The translations under genes and the position numbers were made by a program. A DNA stretch of 64,000 nucleotides from Calidifontimicrobium sp035325925 (GTDB lineage Bacteria; Pseudomonadota; Gammaproteobacteria; Burkholderiales; Burkholderiaceae_C): the NCBI RefSeq assembly GCF_035325925.1, contig NZ_DAOKZA010000012.1, positions 34,624 through 98,623 of the forward strand. Reading direction: 5' to 3'. The notes below the pieces were generated by a model. The model saw only the letters and a program-made list of their open reading frames with translations. It was not told where the DNA came from and made no database searches. Positions 37,243 to 45,428 of this stretch are shown one piece after another. Positions within the stretch are counted from its first letter, which is position 1; each line of letters starts with the position of its first letter.

Positions 37243-38319
37243 GTGAGCGAGCCCATGGCCCTGTCGCGCGAGATCCGCTTCTGCCGCAGCGCCGACGGCG
37301 TCGAGCTCGCGATGGCGCTGTACGGCGCCGGGCCGCCGCTGGTGAAGGCGGCCACCTGGCTGACCCACGTCGAGAGCGAACACACGAACACGTTCGACCT
37401 GGCGATGATTCGCGCGGTCAGTCCGCACCGCCGATTCGTGACCTACGACGCGCGGGGCTGCGGGCTGTCGCAGCGTCAGGTCGACGAGGTTTCGTTGGAC
37501 GCCTGGGTTCGCGACCTCGAGGCGGTGGTCGACGACCAGGGCCTGGAGCGGTTTGCGTTGCTCGGGATATCGCAGGGGGCGGCGATCGCCGTTGCCTATG
37601 CGGCGCGCCGTCCCGAGCGCGTCAGCCAGCTGGTGCTGGTCGGCGGTTTCGCCACCTCGTACCTGAGCACCACCAAGCCCGATCCTCGGGTCGTCGACGA
37701 GGCCGAGACGCTGATCAAGCTCGTCGAGCTCGGCTGGGGCAGCGCCAGCCCGGCGCTGCGCCAGGTCTTTGTCTCCAAGTTCCTGCCCGATGCGACCGTC
37801 GAGCAGTGGCGCGTCTTCGACAGCATCCAGAAGGCCACGGCGACGCCGCAGATGGCCGCGCGCTACCTGAGGGCGATGTTCAGCGTGTCGGTCAAGGCGG
37901 AAGCGGCACAGGTTCGTTGCCCGACGCTGGTCATGCACGTCAAGGGCGACCAGATGGTCTTCTTCGAGCAGGGGCGTCGGCTGGCGGCGCTGATCCCTGG
38001 CGCGCGCTTCGTGCCGCTGCCGGGCAACAACCACGTACCGTTCGAGACCGAGGCGGCCTGGCCTGTGCTGATGCAGGAGATGCGCGCCTTTCTCGGCCTG
38101 ACCGCGACGTCGACGCAGCGCAGCGCGCTGACGGCGAGGCAGCTCGAAGTGCTGGCACGCGTGGCGGCCGGTCAGACCGACAAGCAGATCGCCCGCGAGC
38201 TGCAGCTCAGCCCGCGCACGGTGGAGATGCATGTCGCCGGCGCGATGAAGGCGTTGGGCGGCAGGACGCGCGCCGAGGCGGTGCGCCAGGCTGCGCAGCA
38301 AGGGCTGCTGCCGCCGTGA
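37243..38319 (+). CDS. Alpha/beta-hydrolase fused to a LuxR-type DNA-binding domain
   Basis: A 358-residue fusion. Residues 15-285 form an alpha/beta-hydrolase fold with an apparently complete triad: Ser110 in LLGISQGAAIA, Asp236 in VKGDQMVF and His264 in GNNHVPF. Residues 295-350 are a LuxR/GerE helix-turn-helix (LTARQLEVLARVAAGQTDKQ, then SPRTVEMHVAGAMKALGG). The natural reading is a one-component regulator that binds or hydrolyses a small ester-, lactone- or amide-like ligand and controls genes accordingly. Neither ligand nor targets can be deduced. GTG 37243 is preceded by AGGAAGGGA; ATG 37255 is an alternative start. It follows lpdA by 126 bp and precedes a DUF2917 gene. Confidence 0.85.
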   Translation: MSEPMALSREIRFCRSADGVELAMALYGAGPPLVKAATWLTHVESEHTNTFDLAMIRAVSPHRRFVTYDARGCGLSQRQVDEVSLDAWVRDLEAVVDDQGLERFALLGISQGAAIAVAYAARRPERVSQLVLVGGFATSYLSTTKPDPRVVDEAETLIKLVELGWGSASPALRQVFVSKFLPDATVEQWRVFDSIQKATATPQMAARYLRAMFSVSVKAEAAQVRCPTLVMHVKGDQMVFFEQGRRLAALIPGARFVPLPGNNHVPFETEAAWPVLMQEMRAFLGLTATSTQRSALTARQLEVLARVAAGQTDKQIARELQLSPRTVEMHVAGAMKALGGRTRAEAVRQAAQQGLLPP

Positions 38320-38447
38320 CTCGTCGGCTGCGGCACGGTGTTGCTACCGTAGTCGCGCCGCGGGATGGCCGTAGTTCGCACACTGTCGCGCGGCGGCCGC
38401 GCCCGGGACACTGGCTCCATCGACTCACCCATCGCATGGAGCCTGAC

Positions 38448-38777
38448 ATGAACCGCGCCCCCGTCCTTCCTGCCGGCCTCGATCTCTCCCTCTGCGGCCT
38501 GTTCCGCCGCCTCGTCGCGGCATTCCAGGTCCCCGCGGCGTCTTCCCGCAGCGATCTGTACCGCCTGGCGAAGGGTGCCACGCTGGCCGTGCGCCGGCCG
38601 CAGGGCAGCGTCATCGAGTGTCGGTGGGGATCGCTGTGGATCACCTTCGACGACACGCCCCAAGACATCGTGATCGATGCCGGCGAAAGCCACGTCGCCG
38701 TGCAGCGGTCGCGCATGCTCGTGCACGCGCTAAGTGACAGTGCGCTGCGACTGGTCGCGGACGGCGGTGCGCGCTGA
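38448..38777 (+). CDS. DUF2917 domain protein
   Basis: A 109-residue protein of unknown function. The N-terminal 35 residues are variable. The DUF2917 core follows: LYRLAKGATLAVRRPQGSVI, then WGSLWITFDDTPQDIVIDAG and a beta-rich tail with HVAVQRSRMLVHAL. The pattern of short strands ending in an acidic turn (TFDDTPQD) suggests a cupin-like or beta-sandwich fold, but no metal ligands are evident. GGAG at 38438-38441 favours ATG 38448 over ATG 38436. It follows the hydrolase-LuxR fusion by 128 bp on the same strand and could be one of its targets. Confidence 0.75.
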   Translation: MNRAPVLPAGLDLSLCGLFRRLVAAFQVPAASSRSDLYRLAKGATLAVRRPQGSVIECRWGSLWITFDDTPQDIVIDAGESHVAVQRSRMLVHALSDSALRLVADGGAR

Positions 38778-38984
38778 GTCTGGGTCGCAAGGCGGGCCAC
38801 GCACTGCGGCAACGGCGAGCGGCCGGCCTTCAGCTGCGGGCGGCGGGTCCTCCATGCGTCACTCGGTGCCGCCAGGGCGCGGCGCCGTCCGTCCCACGAC
38901 ACAGTGGTCGCGCTCCGCGCGCGAGGGGTCGAGCAGCTGCGGTGCGTGCCGGCAGACGCTCGGGCCGGCGGCTACCATCGCCGA

Positions 38985-40220
38985 ATGACGAACGCGCGAC
39001 GATCGGGCGGCGGCCGCCTCGGGGCGGCCGCGCTGTCGGGGGCCCTGGCATGCGCGGCCGCGGGTGCTGCCTCGGCGCAGACCGAAGCCGACTTCAGGAG
39101 CTGCCTCGCCGGGCTGCAGCGCGCCGCAAAGGCGGCAGGAGTTTCGGCGTCGACTTGGCGCGAGCACACCGCCGGGCTGCAGCCCGACATGGGTGTCGTC
39201 GCGCGACTCGACGACCAGCCCGAGTTCCGTGTGCCGATCTGGGACTACCTCGCGGCGCTGGTCGACGACGAGCGCGTCGCCGACGGCAGGCGCATGCTCG
39301 CCGAGCACCGCGAGACGCTGGCCGGCGTGGCGCGGCGCTTCGGCGTCGACGCCGAGACCGTCGTCGCGGTCTGGGGCGTCGAGAGCGACTACGGCCGCAG
39401 CTTCGGGCGCACGCCGCTGGTGCAGTCGCTGGGCACGCTGAGCTGCTTCGGCCGTCGCCAGGCGTTCTTCCGCGGCGAGCTTTTTGCGGCGCTGCGCATC
39501 GTGCAGGGCGGGCACCTGCAGGCGCAGCAACTCGTCGGCTCGTGGGCCGGCGCCTTCGGCCACACGCAGTTCATGCCCAGCACCTACGAGCGGCTGGCCG
39601 TCGACTTCGACGGCGACGGCCGGCGCGACCTGGTCTCCACGATCCCCGACGCGCTGGCGTCCACCGCGCACTTCCTGCAGAAGGCCGGCTGGCGCAGCGC
39701 CGAACCCTGGGGCTTCGAGGCGCGCCTGCCGGCCGGCTTCGACCTGCGCGGCGAGGGCCGGCGCACGAAGCGCCCGCTGTCCGAGTGGACGTCACGCGGG
39801 CTGCGGCGCGCGGACGGTTCGCCGCTGGCCTCCGGCGGGCTCGTCCCGGCCACGCCGGCCGGGCTGCTCGCGCCGGCCGGCCCGCAGGGCCCGGCCTTCC
39901 TCGTGCTGCGCAACTTCGACGCGCTGTTCAGCTACAACGCTGCCGAGAGTTACGGCCTGGCGATTGCACACCTGTCCGACCGGCTGCGCGGCGGCGGCGA
40001 GTTCGCCACGCCGTGGCCCACCGACGACCCCGGGCTGTCGCGCGCCGAGCGCCGCGAACTGCAGACGCTGCTCATCGCGCGCGGGCACGACATCGGCGAG
40101 GTCGACGGACGGCTCGGCGAGCGAAGCCGCGCGGCGATCCGCGCCGAGCAGCAGCGGCTGGGGCACGACGCCAACGGGCGCGCCGGTCGCAGGTTGCTGC
40201 AGGCGCTGCGCGCAGGCTGA
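38985..40220 (+). CDS. Lytic murein transglycosylase, MltB family, with peptidoglycan-binding domain
   Basis: Cleaves the MurNAc-GlcNAc bond of peptidoglycan with formation of 1,6-anhydro ends. The 411-residue precursor has a signal peptide (GAAALSGALACAAAGAASAQ) without a lipobox cysteine, so it is probably soluble in the periplasm. The SLT_2/MltB domain spans about residues 30-330. The catalytic glutamate is Glu133 in VAVWGVESDYGRSFG, followed by GSWAGAFGHTQFMPSTYERL. A C-terminal PG_binding_1 domain (LQTLLIARGHDIGEVDGRLG) anchors it to the wall. The start ATG 38985 gives the proper signal peptide. Confidence 0.92.
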   Translation: MTNARRSGGGRLGAAALSGALACAAAGAASAQTEADFRSCLAGLQRAAKAAGVSASTWREHTAGLQPDMGVVARLDDQPEFRVPIWDYLAALVDDERVADGRRMLAEHRETLAGVARRFGVDAETVVAVWGVESDYGRSFGRTPLVQSLGTLSCFGRRQAFFRGELFAALRIVQGGHLQAQQLVGSWAGAFGHTQFMPSTYERLAVDFDGDGRRDLVSTIPDALASTAHFLQKAGWRSAEPWGFEARLPAGFDLRGEGRRTKRPLSEWTSRGLRRADGSPLASGGLVPATPAGLLAPAGPQGPAFLVLRNFDALFSYNAAESYGLAIAHLSDRLRGGGEFATPWPTDDPGLSRAERRELQTLLIARGHDIGEVDGRLGERSRAAIRAEQQRLGHDANGRAGRRLLQALRAG

Positions 40221-40373
40221 GCGGCATCAAGTCCGGCGCGCGCCGGCCGATGACCGTGCCAACGGGGCCGTGCCCCGAGGCCGCCGCATGTCCCCGATCG
40301 AACCCGCCCGCCGCTGCCGTCGCCAGGTCTGCACCGGGCGCCGGCGTGGCGGCGTGGTACACCTGCCGCCGCC

Positions 40374-42275
40374 ATGTCGCTGATCCGTCGCCTGCAAGGC
40401 CTGCTCGCCGCCGTGCTTGCCACGGCGCTGGCCCTGGCGTGGGCACTTCACCTGGTGGCCGCGCGAAACCTCGGCGAGGCCGCGCTGCAGGCGGGCAATG
40501 CCGACGCTGCGCGTGCCCTGGCGGCGCAGATCGCGGGCGAAGGCGGCGACGCGCGGCGCACCGACGCGCTGCTCGCCGCGCAGTTCGACGCCGGCGCGTA
40601 CCGCCGCCTGCGCCTGATGCGCGACGCCGGCGGCGACGGGTTCGAGCGCAGCCGTGGCGACACGCCGCAGGCGCCCGCCTGGTTCGTCGTGCTGCTGCCG
40701 ATCGAGTCGGCCCCCGGCACCGCGGCCGTGCCCGCGGCCGGCGCCACGCTCGAGGTGATCGGGCTGTCGGCGCCGGTGCACGACGCGCTGTGGCGCGACG
40801 CCTGGACGGTGGCCGGCTGGCTGCTGGCGATCGGTGCCTTCGCGCAACTGGCCGGGGCCCGCGCGCTGGCGGCGCTGCGCAGGCCGTTGCAGGCGCTGGC
40901 GCAGCAGGCGCAGGCGCTGGGCGAAGGGCGGTTCCAGCGCGTCGGGCTGCCTGCGGTCGCCGAACTGCTCCCGGTGGCCGATGCGCTCAACACCGTCGTG
41001 CAGCGCGTGCGCGACGACTTCGAGGCGCAGGCGACGCTGCTCGGCGAACTGCGCCAGCGCGCACACTGCGACGCGCTGACCGGCCTGCCGCACCGGCACG
41101 CCTTCGTCGAGCAGTTCGCGGCGCTGCTGGCGCGCGAGGACGGCATCGACGGCGGTGCCCTGGTGCTGCTTCGCCTCGGCGACCTCGCGGGCATCAACCG
41201 CGAGCATGGCCGCGACAGCGCCGACCGCGCGCTGCGCGTCATCGCCGAGCTGCTGCAGGCCTACCCGGCGCATGTGGCCGACTGCCTGGTCGGTCGCCTG
41301 AACGGCGCCGACTTCGCGCTGGTGCTGCCCACCCGCGGCATGGCCGCCGAGACCGCGTCGTCGCTGGCGGCGGCATTGGCGTCCGGGCTGGCCGGCATCG
41401 GGCGCGGCGTGCACGTGCACCTGGGCGCGATCGAGTTCCAGCGCGGCCACGGCGTCGGCGACCTGCTGGCTGCGGCCGACCTCGCGCTGGCGCGGGCGGA
41501 AAGCCGCGGCCCTTTCGCTCTCGACGTCGGCGCCGTCGACGCCGCGACCCCGGCCGGCGGGGAGCGCGAGTGGCACGCGCAGGTGGCCGCCGCACTGCAG
41601 CAGCGTCGCGTCGAGCTCGGCCGCTTCGCGCTGCTCGACGCGCTGCGGCGCACGGTGCACCTGGAAGCACCGCTGCGCCTGCAACTGCAGCCCGGCGGCG
41701 CCTTCGAGCCCGCGGCACGCTGGCTGCCGCTGGCGCTGCGCAGCCGGCTCGCGCCCGAAGCCGACCTGGCGGCGCTGTCGCTGGCGCTCGAGGCCATCGC
41801 CCGCGACGGCGTGCCGCGCGCGGTCAACGTGTGCGCCGCGTCGATCGCCGACGGCGACTTCGCGATCCACGTGCAGCAGCGCCTGCGCGACCGCCCGCCG
41901 CCGCCGTCGACGCTGTGGCTCGAGCTGCCCGAGCGGGTGGCCATCGAGCAATTCGAGATGCTGCAGCGGCTGGCTCAGGCGTTGCGCCCGCTGGGCGTGC
42001 GCGTCGGGCTCGAGCATGCCGGCGCGCAGCTGCACCGCGTCGAGCGGCTGTACGAGCTGGGCATCGACTTCGTCAAGCTCGACGTGTCGCTGTGCGCCGG
42101 TGTGGCCGCCAGCGAGGCGGCGCGCCAGGTGCTGCGCGCGACCGTCGCGCTGGTGCACGCGCTGTCGATCAAGGCCTTCGCCGAGGGTGTCGTCGACGAC
42201 GTCGACGCGCAGGTGCTCTTCGAGCTGGGCGTCGACGCGGTCGGCGGGCCCTGGGCCGCGCGGCACGCAGGTTAG
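40374..42275 (+). CDS. LapD-like membrane protein with degenerate GGDEF and EAL domains
   Basis: A 633-residue protein. The membrane helix at residues 5-28 and another near 140-160 flank a periplasmic LapD/MoxY-type domain; a HAMP-like linker follows (LRRPLQALAQQAQALGEGRF). The GGDEF domain (about 215-380) has NGADF at 310-314 in place of GGDEF. The EAL domain (about 400-633) has lost the EALLR-type motif (HLEAPLRL near 431) and the DDFGTG motif (LEHAGAQ), but keeps FVKLD. Both enzymatic activities are therefore probably lost, leaving a c-di-GMP receptor or protein-interaction role, as in LapD. The partner protease LapG and adhesin genes are not in this window. Confidence 0.85.
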   Translation: MSLIRRLQGLLAAVLATALALAWALHLVAARNLGEAALQAGNADAARALAAQIAGEGGDARRTDALLAAQFDAGAYRRLRLMRDAGGDGFERSRGDTPQAPAWFVVLLPIESAPGTAAVPAAGATLEVIGLSAPVHDALWRDAWTVAGWLLAIGAFAQLAGARALAALRRPLQALAQQAQALGEGRFQRVGLPAVAELLPVADALNTVVQRVRDDFEAQATLLGELRQRAHCDALTGLPHRHAFVEQFAALLAREDGIDGGALVLLRLGDLAGINREHGRDSADRALRVIAELLQAYPAHVADCLVGRLNGADFALVLPTRGMAAETASSLAAALASGLAGIGRGVHVHLGAIEFQRGHGVGDLLAAADLALARAESRGPFALDVGAVDAATPAGGEREWHAQVAAALQQRRVELGRFALLDALRRTVHLEAPLRLQLQPGGAFEPAARWLPLALRSRLAPEADLAALSLALEAIARDGVPRAVNVCAASIADGDFAIHVQQRLRDRPPPPSTLWLELPERVAIEQFEMLQRLAQALRPLGVRVGLEHAGAQLHRVERLYELGIDFVKLDVSLCAGVAASEAARQVLRATVALVHALSIKAFAEGVVDDVDAQVLFELGVDAVGGPWAARHAG

Positions 42276-42298
42276 CTGCGGGGCCTGGGTTCGAAGCC

Positions 42299-42862
42299 TC
42301 AGGCGATGTCGTCGCAGTGCACCCCGTGCACGCCGAAGCGGCCGCTGCGCCGGTCGGCGAAGAAGTGCTGCAGCGTCTTGCGCACGGTGCGGAAGGCGAT
42401 CTCGTCCCACGGCACCTCGTGCTCGCGGAACAGCTGCGCCTCGATGGTCTCGGGGCCCGGCGCGAAGCGCGTGCTGCGCAGCGTCGCCAGGTAGAACAGG
42501 TGCACCTGGCCGACACGCATCACGTTGAGCACGGTGAACAGCGGGCCGAGATCGATCTCGGCGCCGGCCTCCTCGATGGTCTCGCGCACGGCGCCCTCGG
42601 CGGTGGTCTCGCCGAGCTCGAGGAACCCCGCCGGCAGCGTCCACAGGCCCTTGCGCGGCTCGATGTTGCGCCGGCACAGCAGCACCTGGTCGTCGTCCCA
42701 CACCGGCACGGTGCCGACGACGTTGAGCGGGTTCTCGTAGTGGATCGTGCCGCAGGCTGGACACACGGCACGCGCGCGGTTGTCGTCGGCCGGCACGACG
42801 TGCTCGACGGCGCTGCCGCACGCGCGGCAGAAGCGGATCTGGCTGCGGTGCTCGAGCAGCAT
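42299..42862 (-). CDS. NUDIX hydrolase with zinc ribbon
   Basis: A 187-residue protein. The N-terminus holds a CxxC...CxxC zinc ribbon (FCRACGSAV and VCPACGTIHYENP), and the rest is a NUDIX domain with the full box GFLELGETTAEGAVRETIEE plus AG. Members hydrolyse nucleoside diphosphates linked to another group; zinc-ribbon forms include NADH pyrophosphatases, but this protein lacks the extra N-terminal domain of NudC. The exact substrate is open. It converges with the LapD-like gene and is divergent from the FAH-family hydrolase. ATG 42862 is the start where homology begins. Confidence 0.9.
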   Translation of the reverse strand: MLLEHRSQIRFCRACGSAVEHVVPADDNRARAVCPACGTIHYENPLNVVGTVPVWDDDQVLLCRRNIEPRKGLWTLPAGFLELGETTAEGAVRETIEEAGAEIDLGPLFTVLNVMRVGQVHLFYLATLRSTRFAPGPETIEAQLFREHEVPWDEIAFRTVRKTLQHFFADRRSGRFGVHGVHCDDIA

Positions 42863-42971
42863 CGGTTCAGTGTAGCCCGGCCCCCGTGCGCGCCTCGGTG
42901 ACGGCGTGCCCGCGCCACGCCGCCGAGGGTCGCGTGGCATCATGCGCCGCTCGCCCGCCCGGAGTCGCCGC

Positions 42972-43670
42972 ATGCCGCACCCGCCCTTCGTGATCCCCGC
43001 GCCTGCGCCGGTCGTGGTGCCGGTGGTCGGCGGCGGCGGCTTCCCGGTGCACCGCATCTACTGCGTCGGGCGCAACTACGTCGAGCACGCGCGCGAGATG
43101 GGGCACAGCGGGCGCGAACCGCCGTTCTTCTTCCTCAAGCCGGCCGACGTCGCGGTGCCGATCACCGGCGACGGCGGTACGATCGACTACCCTGCGCTGA
43201 CGCACGACCTGCAGCACGAGGTCGAGCTGGTGGTGGCGATCGGCCGCGGCGGCACCGACATCGCCCCGAGCCAGGCGCACGCGCACGTGTTCGGCCACGC
43301 GATCGGGCTCGACATGACGCGGCGCGACCTGCAGTCCGAGATGAAGAAGCTCGGTCGGCCGTGGAGCATCGGCAAGGCCTTCGAGCAGTCGGCGCCGCTG
43401 GGCCCGATCCACCCGGCCAGCGCCACCGGCGCCTTCACGCGCGGCTCGATCACGCTGTCGGTCAACGGGCAGGAGCGCCAGCGCGGCGACATCGCCGACC
43501 TGATCTGGAGCGTCGACGAGACGATCGCCGCGATCAGCCGCGCGTGGACGCTCGCGCCGGGTGACCTGGTGTTCACCGGCACGCCGGCGGGCGTCGGCAC
43601 GGTGGTGCGGGGCGACGTGATGGAGGCCTCGATCGACGGGCTCGGCACGCTGCGCGTGGCCGTGCGCTGA
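42972..43670 (+). CDS. Fumarylacetoacetate hydrolase family protein (fumarylpyruvate hydrolase-like)
   Basis: Cleaves a C-C bond in diketo acids from aromatic ring degradation. The 232-residue protein has IYCVGRNYVEHAREMGH, the metal-binding acidic residues in HDLQHEVELVVAIG and GLDMTRRDLQ, and FTGTPAGVGTVVRGD near the C-terminus, all family features. The short length fits the single-domain bacterial enzymes. The next gene, 14 bp downstream, is a maleylacetoacetate/maleylpyruvate isomerase-type GST. The pair fits the end of the homogentisate or gentisate pathway; the ring-cleaving dioxygenase is not in the window. Confidence 0.88.
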   Translation: MPHPPFVIPAPAPVVVPVVGGGGFPVHRIYCVGRNYVEHAREMGHSGREPPFFFLKPADVAVPITGDGGTIDYPALTHDLQHEVELVVAIGRGGTDIAPSQAHAHVFGHAIGLDMTRRDLQSEMKKLGRPWSIGKAFEQSAPLGPIHPASATGAFTRGSITLSVNGQERQRGDIADLIWSVDETIAAISRAWTLAPGDLVFTGTPAGVGTVVRGDVMEASIDGLGTLRVAVR

Positions 43671-43684
43671 AGGAGCACATCGAG

Positions 43685-44323
43685 ATGCAGTTGTACAACT
43701 ACTTCCGCTCGTCGGCCTCGTACCGCGTGCGCATCGCGCTCGCGCTCAAGGGGCTCGACTACGAGTACGTGCCGGTGAACCTGCCGGCCAACGAGCAGAT
43801 GGGCGAGTCCTACGCTGCCGTCGCCGCGTCGCGCCTGGTGCCGCTGCTCAAGGACGGCGACAAGGTGCTCACGCAGTCGCTGGCCATCGTCGAGTACCTC
43901 GACGAGACGCACCCGCAACCGCCGCTGCTGCCGGCCGACCCGGTCGGGCGTGCCCGCGTGCGGGCGCTCGCGCTCGACGTCGCCTGCGAGATCCACCCGC
44001 TGAACAACCTGCGCGTGCTGCGCTACCTGGTGCACGATCTCAAGGTTGCCGACGACGACAAGGACCGCTGGTACCGCCACTGGGTCGAGACCGGGCTCGC
44101 CTCGATCGAGCGGCAGCTGGCCGGGCATCCGTCGACCGGACGCTGCTGCCACGGCGACCGGCCCACGCTGGCCGACATCGCGCTCGTGCCGCAGATCCAC
44201 AATGCGCAGCGTTTTGCCTGCCGGCTCGACCACGTGCCGACCGTGATGCGCGTCTTCGAGCACTGCATGACGCTCGAGGCGTTCGCGAAGACGCAGCCAT
44301 CGGCGTGCCCGGATGCACGCTGA
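43685..44323 (+). CDS. maiA: Maleylacetoacetate / maleylpyruvate isomerase (zeta-class GST)
   Basis: A glutathione-dependent cis-trans isomerase that supplies fumarylacetoacetate or fumarylpyruvate to the hydrolase encoded just upstream. The 212-residue protein has the zeta-class active site YFRSSASYRVRIALALKG at residues 6-23 (SSxxxRVRIAL). SLAIVEYLDETHPQPPLLP binds the gamma-glutamyl part, and the C-terminal helical domain contains DIALVPQIHNAQRF. GGAGCAC precedes ATG 43685. The last 11 bases overlap the pgeF gene in another frame. Confidence 0.92.
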   Translation: MQLYNYFRSSASYRVRIALALKGLDYEYVPVNLPANEQMGESYAAVAASRLVPLLKDGDKVLTQSLAIVEYLDETHPQPPLLPADPVGRARVRALALDVACEIHPLNNLRVLRYLVHDLKVADDDKDRWYRHWVETGLASIERQLAGHPSTGRCCHGDRPTLADIALVPQIHNAQRFACRLDHVPTVMRVFEHCMTLEAFAKTQPSACPDAR

Positions 44324-45083
44324 CGCGCTGGCCGGCATCGTGCCCGACTGGGCCGTGACCGGCGTCGGCGCGCTGATGACCACGCGCGCCGGCGGCGTGA
44401 GCCGCGCGCCGTGGGACACGCTCAACGTCGGCGACGCGGTCGGCGACGACCCGCTCGCGGTCGCCGAGAACCGGCGCCGCGTGGCGTCGGCGATCGGCGT
44501 GCCGGTGGTCTATCTGCGCCAGGTGCACGGCACCCGCGTCGTGCGCATCGACGCCGCCGACGCGTCGCGCGTGCCGATCGAGGCCGACGCCGCGGTCACC
44601 GACGCGGCGGGCGTGGCCTGTGCGGTGCAGGTGGCCGACTGCCTGCCGGTGCTGTTTGCCGCACCCGGCGGGCGCGCGGTCGGTGCAGCGCACGCGGGCT
44701 GGCGCGGGCTGGCTGGCGGCGTCGTCGAATGCACGCTCGACCGCGTGGCGGCCCTCGCCGGCTGTGCCGCGAACGAAGTCGCGGTGTGGCTGGGACCGTG
44801 CATCGGGCCACGCCGGTTCGAGGTCGGCGACGACGTGCTGGGTGCCTTCGGCGTCGACCCGGCGGGCGACGCATCGCCGCACTTCGTGCCGCGCCGCCGC
44901 GCAGACGGTCGGTGGCGTTGGCTGTGCGACCTGCCCGGGCTGGCGCGCGAGCGGCTCGCCGCGGCGGGGGCGGTGCGGTTCGACGGCGGCCACGGCTGCA
45001 CCGTCGAGGATCGCTCAGCGTTCTTCTCGTACCGGCGCGATGGCGTCACCGGGCGGCACGTCGCGGCCGTCTGGCGCCGCTGA
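44313..45083 (+). CDS. pgeF: Peptidoglycan editing factor PgeF (YfiH / DUF152 family)
   Basis: Earlier called multicopper polyphenol oxidase. In E. coli the homologue removes mis-incorporated amino acids from peptidoglycan precursors, and related proteins act on purine nucleosides. The 256-residue protein carries the conserved metal-site residues in YLRQVHGTRVV, VADCLPVLFA and GAAHAGWRGLAGGVV, and the downstream VWLGPCIGP. It is coupled to maiA by an 11-bp overlap, although no shared pathway is evident. Its last 69 bases overlap the small membrane-protein gene on the opposite strand. Confidence 0.9.
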   Translation: MHADALAGIVPDWAVTGVGALMTTRAGGVSRAPWDTLNVGDAVGDDPLAVAENRRRVASAIGVPVVYLRQVHGTRVVRIDAADASRVPIEADAAVTDAAGVACAVQVADCLPVLFAAPGGRAVGAAHAGWRGLAGGVVECTLDRVAALAGCAANEVAVWLGPCIGPRRFEVGDDVLGAFGVDPAGDASPHFVPRRRADGRWRWLCDLPGLARERLAAAGAVRFDGGHGCTVEDRSAFFSYRRDGVTGRHVAAVWRR

Positions 45084-45278
45084 CGCGGCGGCTTGCGCCT
45101 CGCGGCGCAGGCGACGGCGCGCCGGTGTGCCGAGCACGTACATCACGATCGCCAGCGGCAGCAACCCGTAGAGAACGACGGTGAACGCCGCGCCGAGCCA
45201 GGTGCCGTTCGGCGACACCGCCTCGACGATGGCGACCATCAGCACGACGTACATCCAGGCGATCGGGATCAGGTACAC
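45015..45278 (-). CDS. Small two-helix membrane protein, unknown function
   Basis: An 87-residue protein, reading from the GTG at 45278. Two hydrophobic segments are visible: YLIPIAWMYVVLMVAIVEAV and then FTVVLYGLLPLAIVMYVLG. An arginine-rich cytoplasmic turn (TPARRRLRREA) and a polar tail follow. Short proteins of this build are widespread in Burkholderiales, and I know of no assigned role. The tail overlaps the end of pgeF by 69 bp on the other strand. The frame continues 19 codons further upstream to an ATG at 45335; GTG is preferred because the upstream residues are not hydrophobic or conserved-looking. Confidence 0.65.
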   Translation of the reverse strand: MYLIPIAWMYVVLMVAIVEAVSPNGTWLGAAFTVVLYGLLPLAIVMYVLGTPARRRLRREAQAAASAAPDGRDVPPGDAIAPVREER

Positions 45279-45299
45279 GGCAGTGGGCGGTGCAACGAT

Positions 45300-45315
45300 T
45301 ACGCAATGCTGCGTA
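45300..45315. promoter_or_regulatory. Palindrome 1 upstream of phaC
   Basis: TACGCA-ATGC-TGCGTA is a perfect 6-bp inverted repeat with a 4-bp spacer, located 114-129 bp before the phaC start in the divergent region. It looks like the operator of a dimeric regulator. PhaR, the usual repressor of polyhydroxybutyrate genes, binds TGC/GCA-containing inverted repeats in other bacteria; the match here is suggestive only. Confidence 0.45.
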
Positions 45316-45368
45316 TTTTCAATCGATGAAAGCACATGTCATGATGCGGTAAGCAGAACCGGCTACAA

Positions 45369-45384
45369 CGTGAAAGACTTCACG
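45369..45384. promoter_or_regulatory. Palindrome 2 upstream of phaC
   Basis: CGTGAA-AGAC-TTCACG is a second perfect 6-bp inverted repeat with a 4-bp spacer, 45-60 bp before the phaC start. It directly follows TACAAC (45364-45369), a possible -10 element, so a protein bound here would block transcription start or early elongation. Its half-site differs from palindrome 1, so two regulators may be involved. Confidence 0.45.
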
Positions 45385-45428
45385 CTGCCAATCCGGCTCG
45401 CGCCGCGTGCGCCGACCAGGAGACCCGA

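Noticed and set aside
38778..38984. Gene in the 207-bp gap before the MltB-like gene
   Set aside because: Only a weak in-frame extension of the following gene is present; no homologous-looking protein. A TACCAT just before the start could be a -10 but is unsupported.
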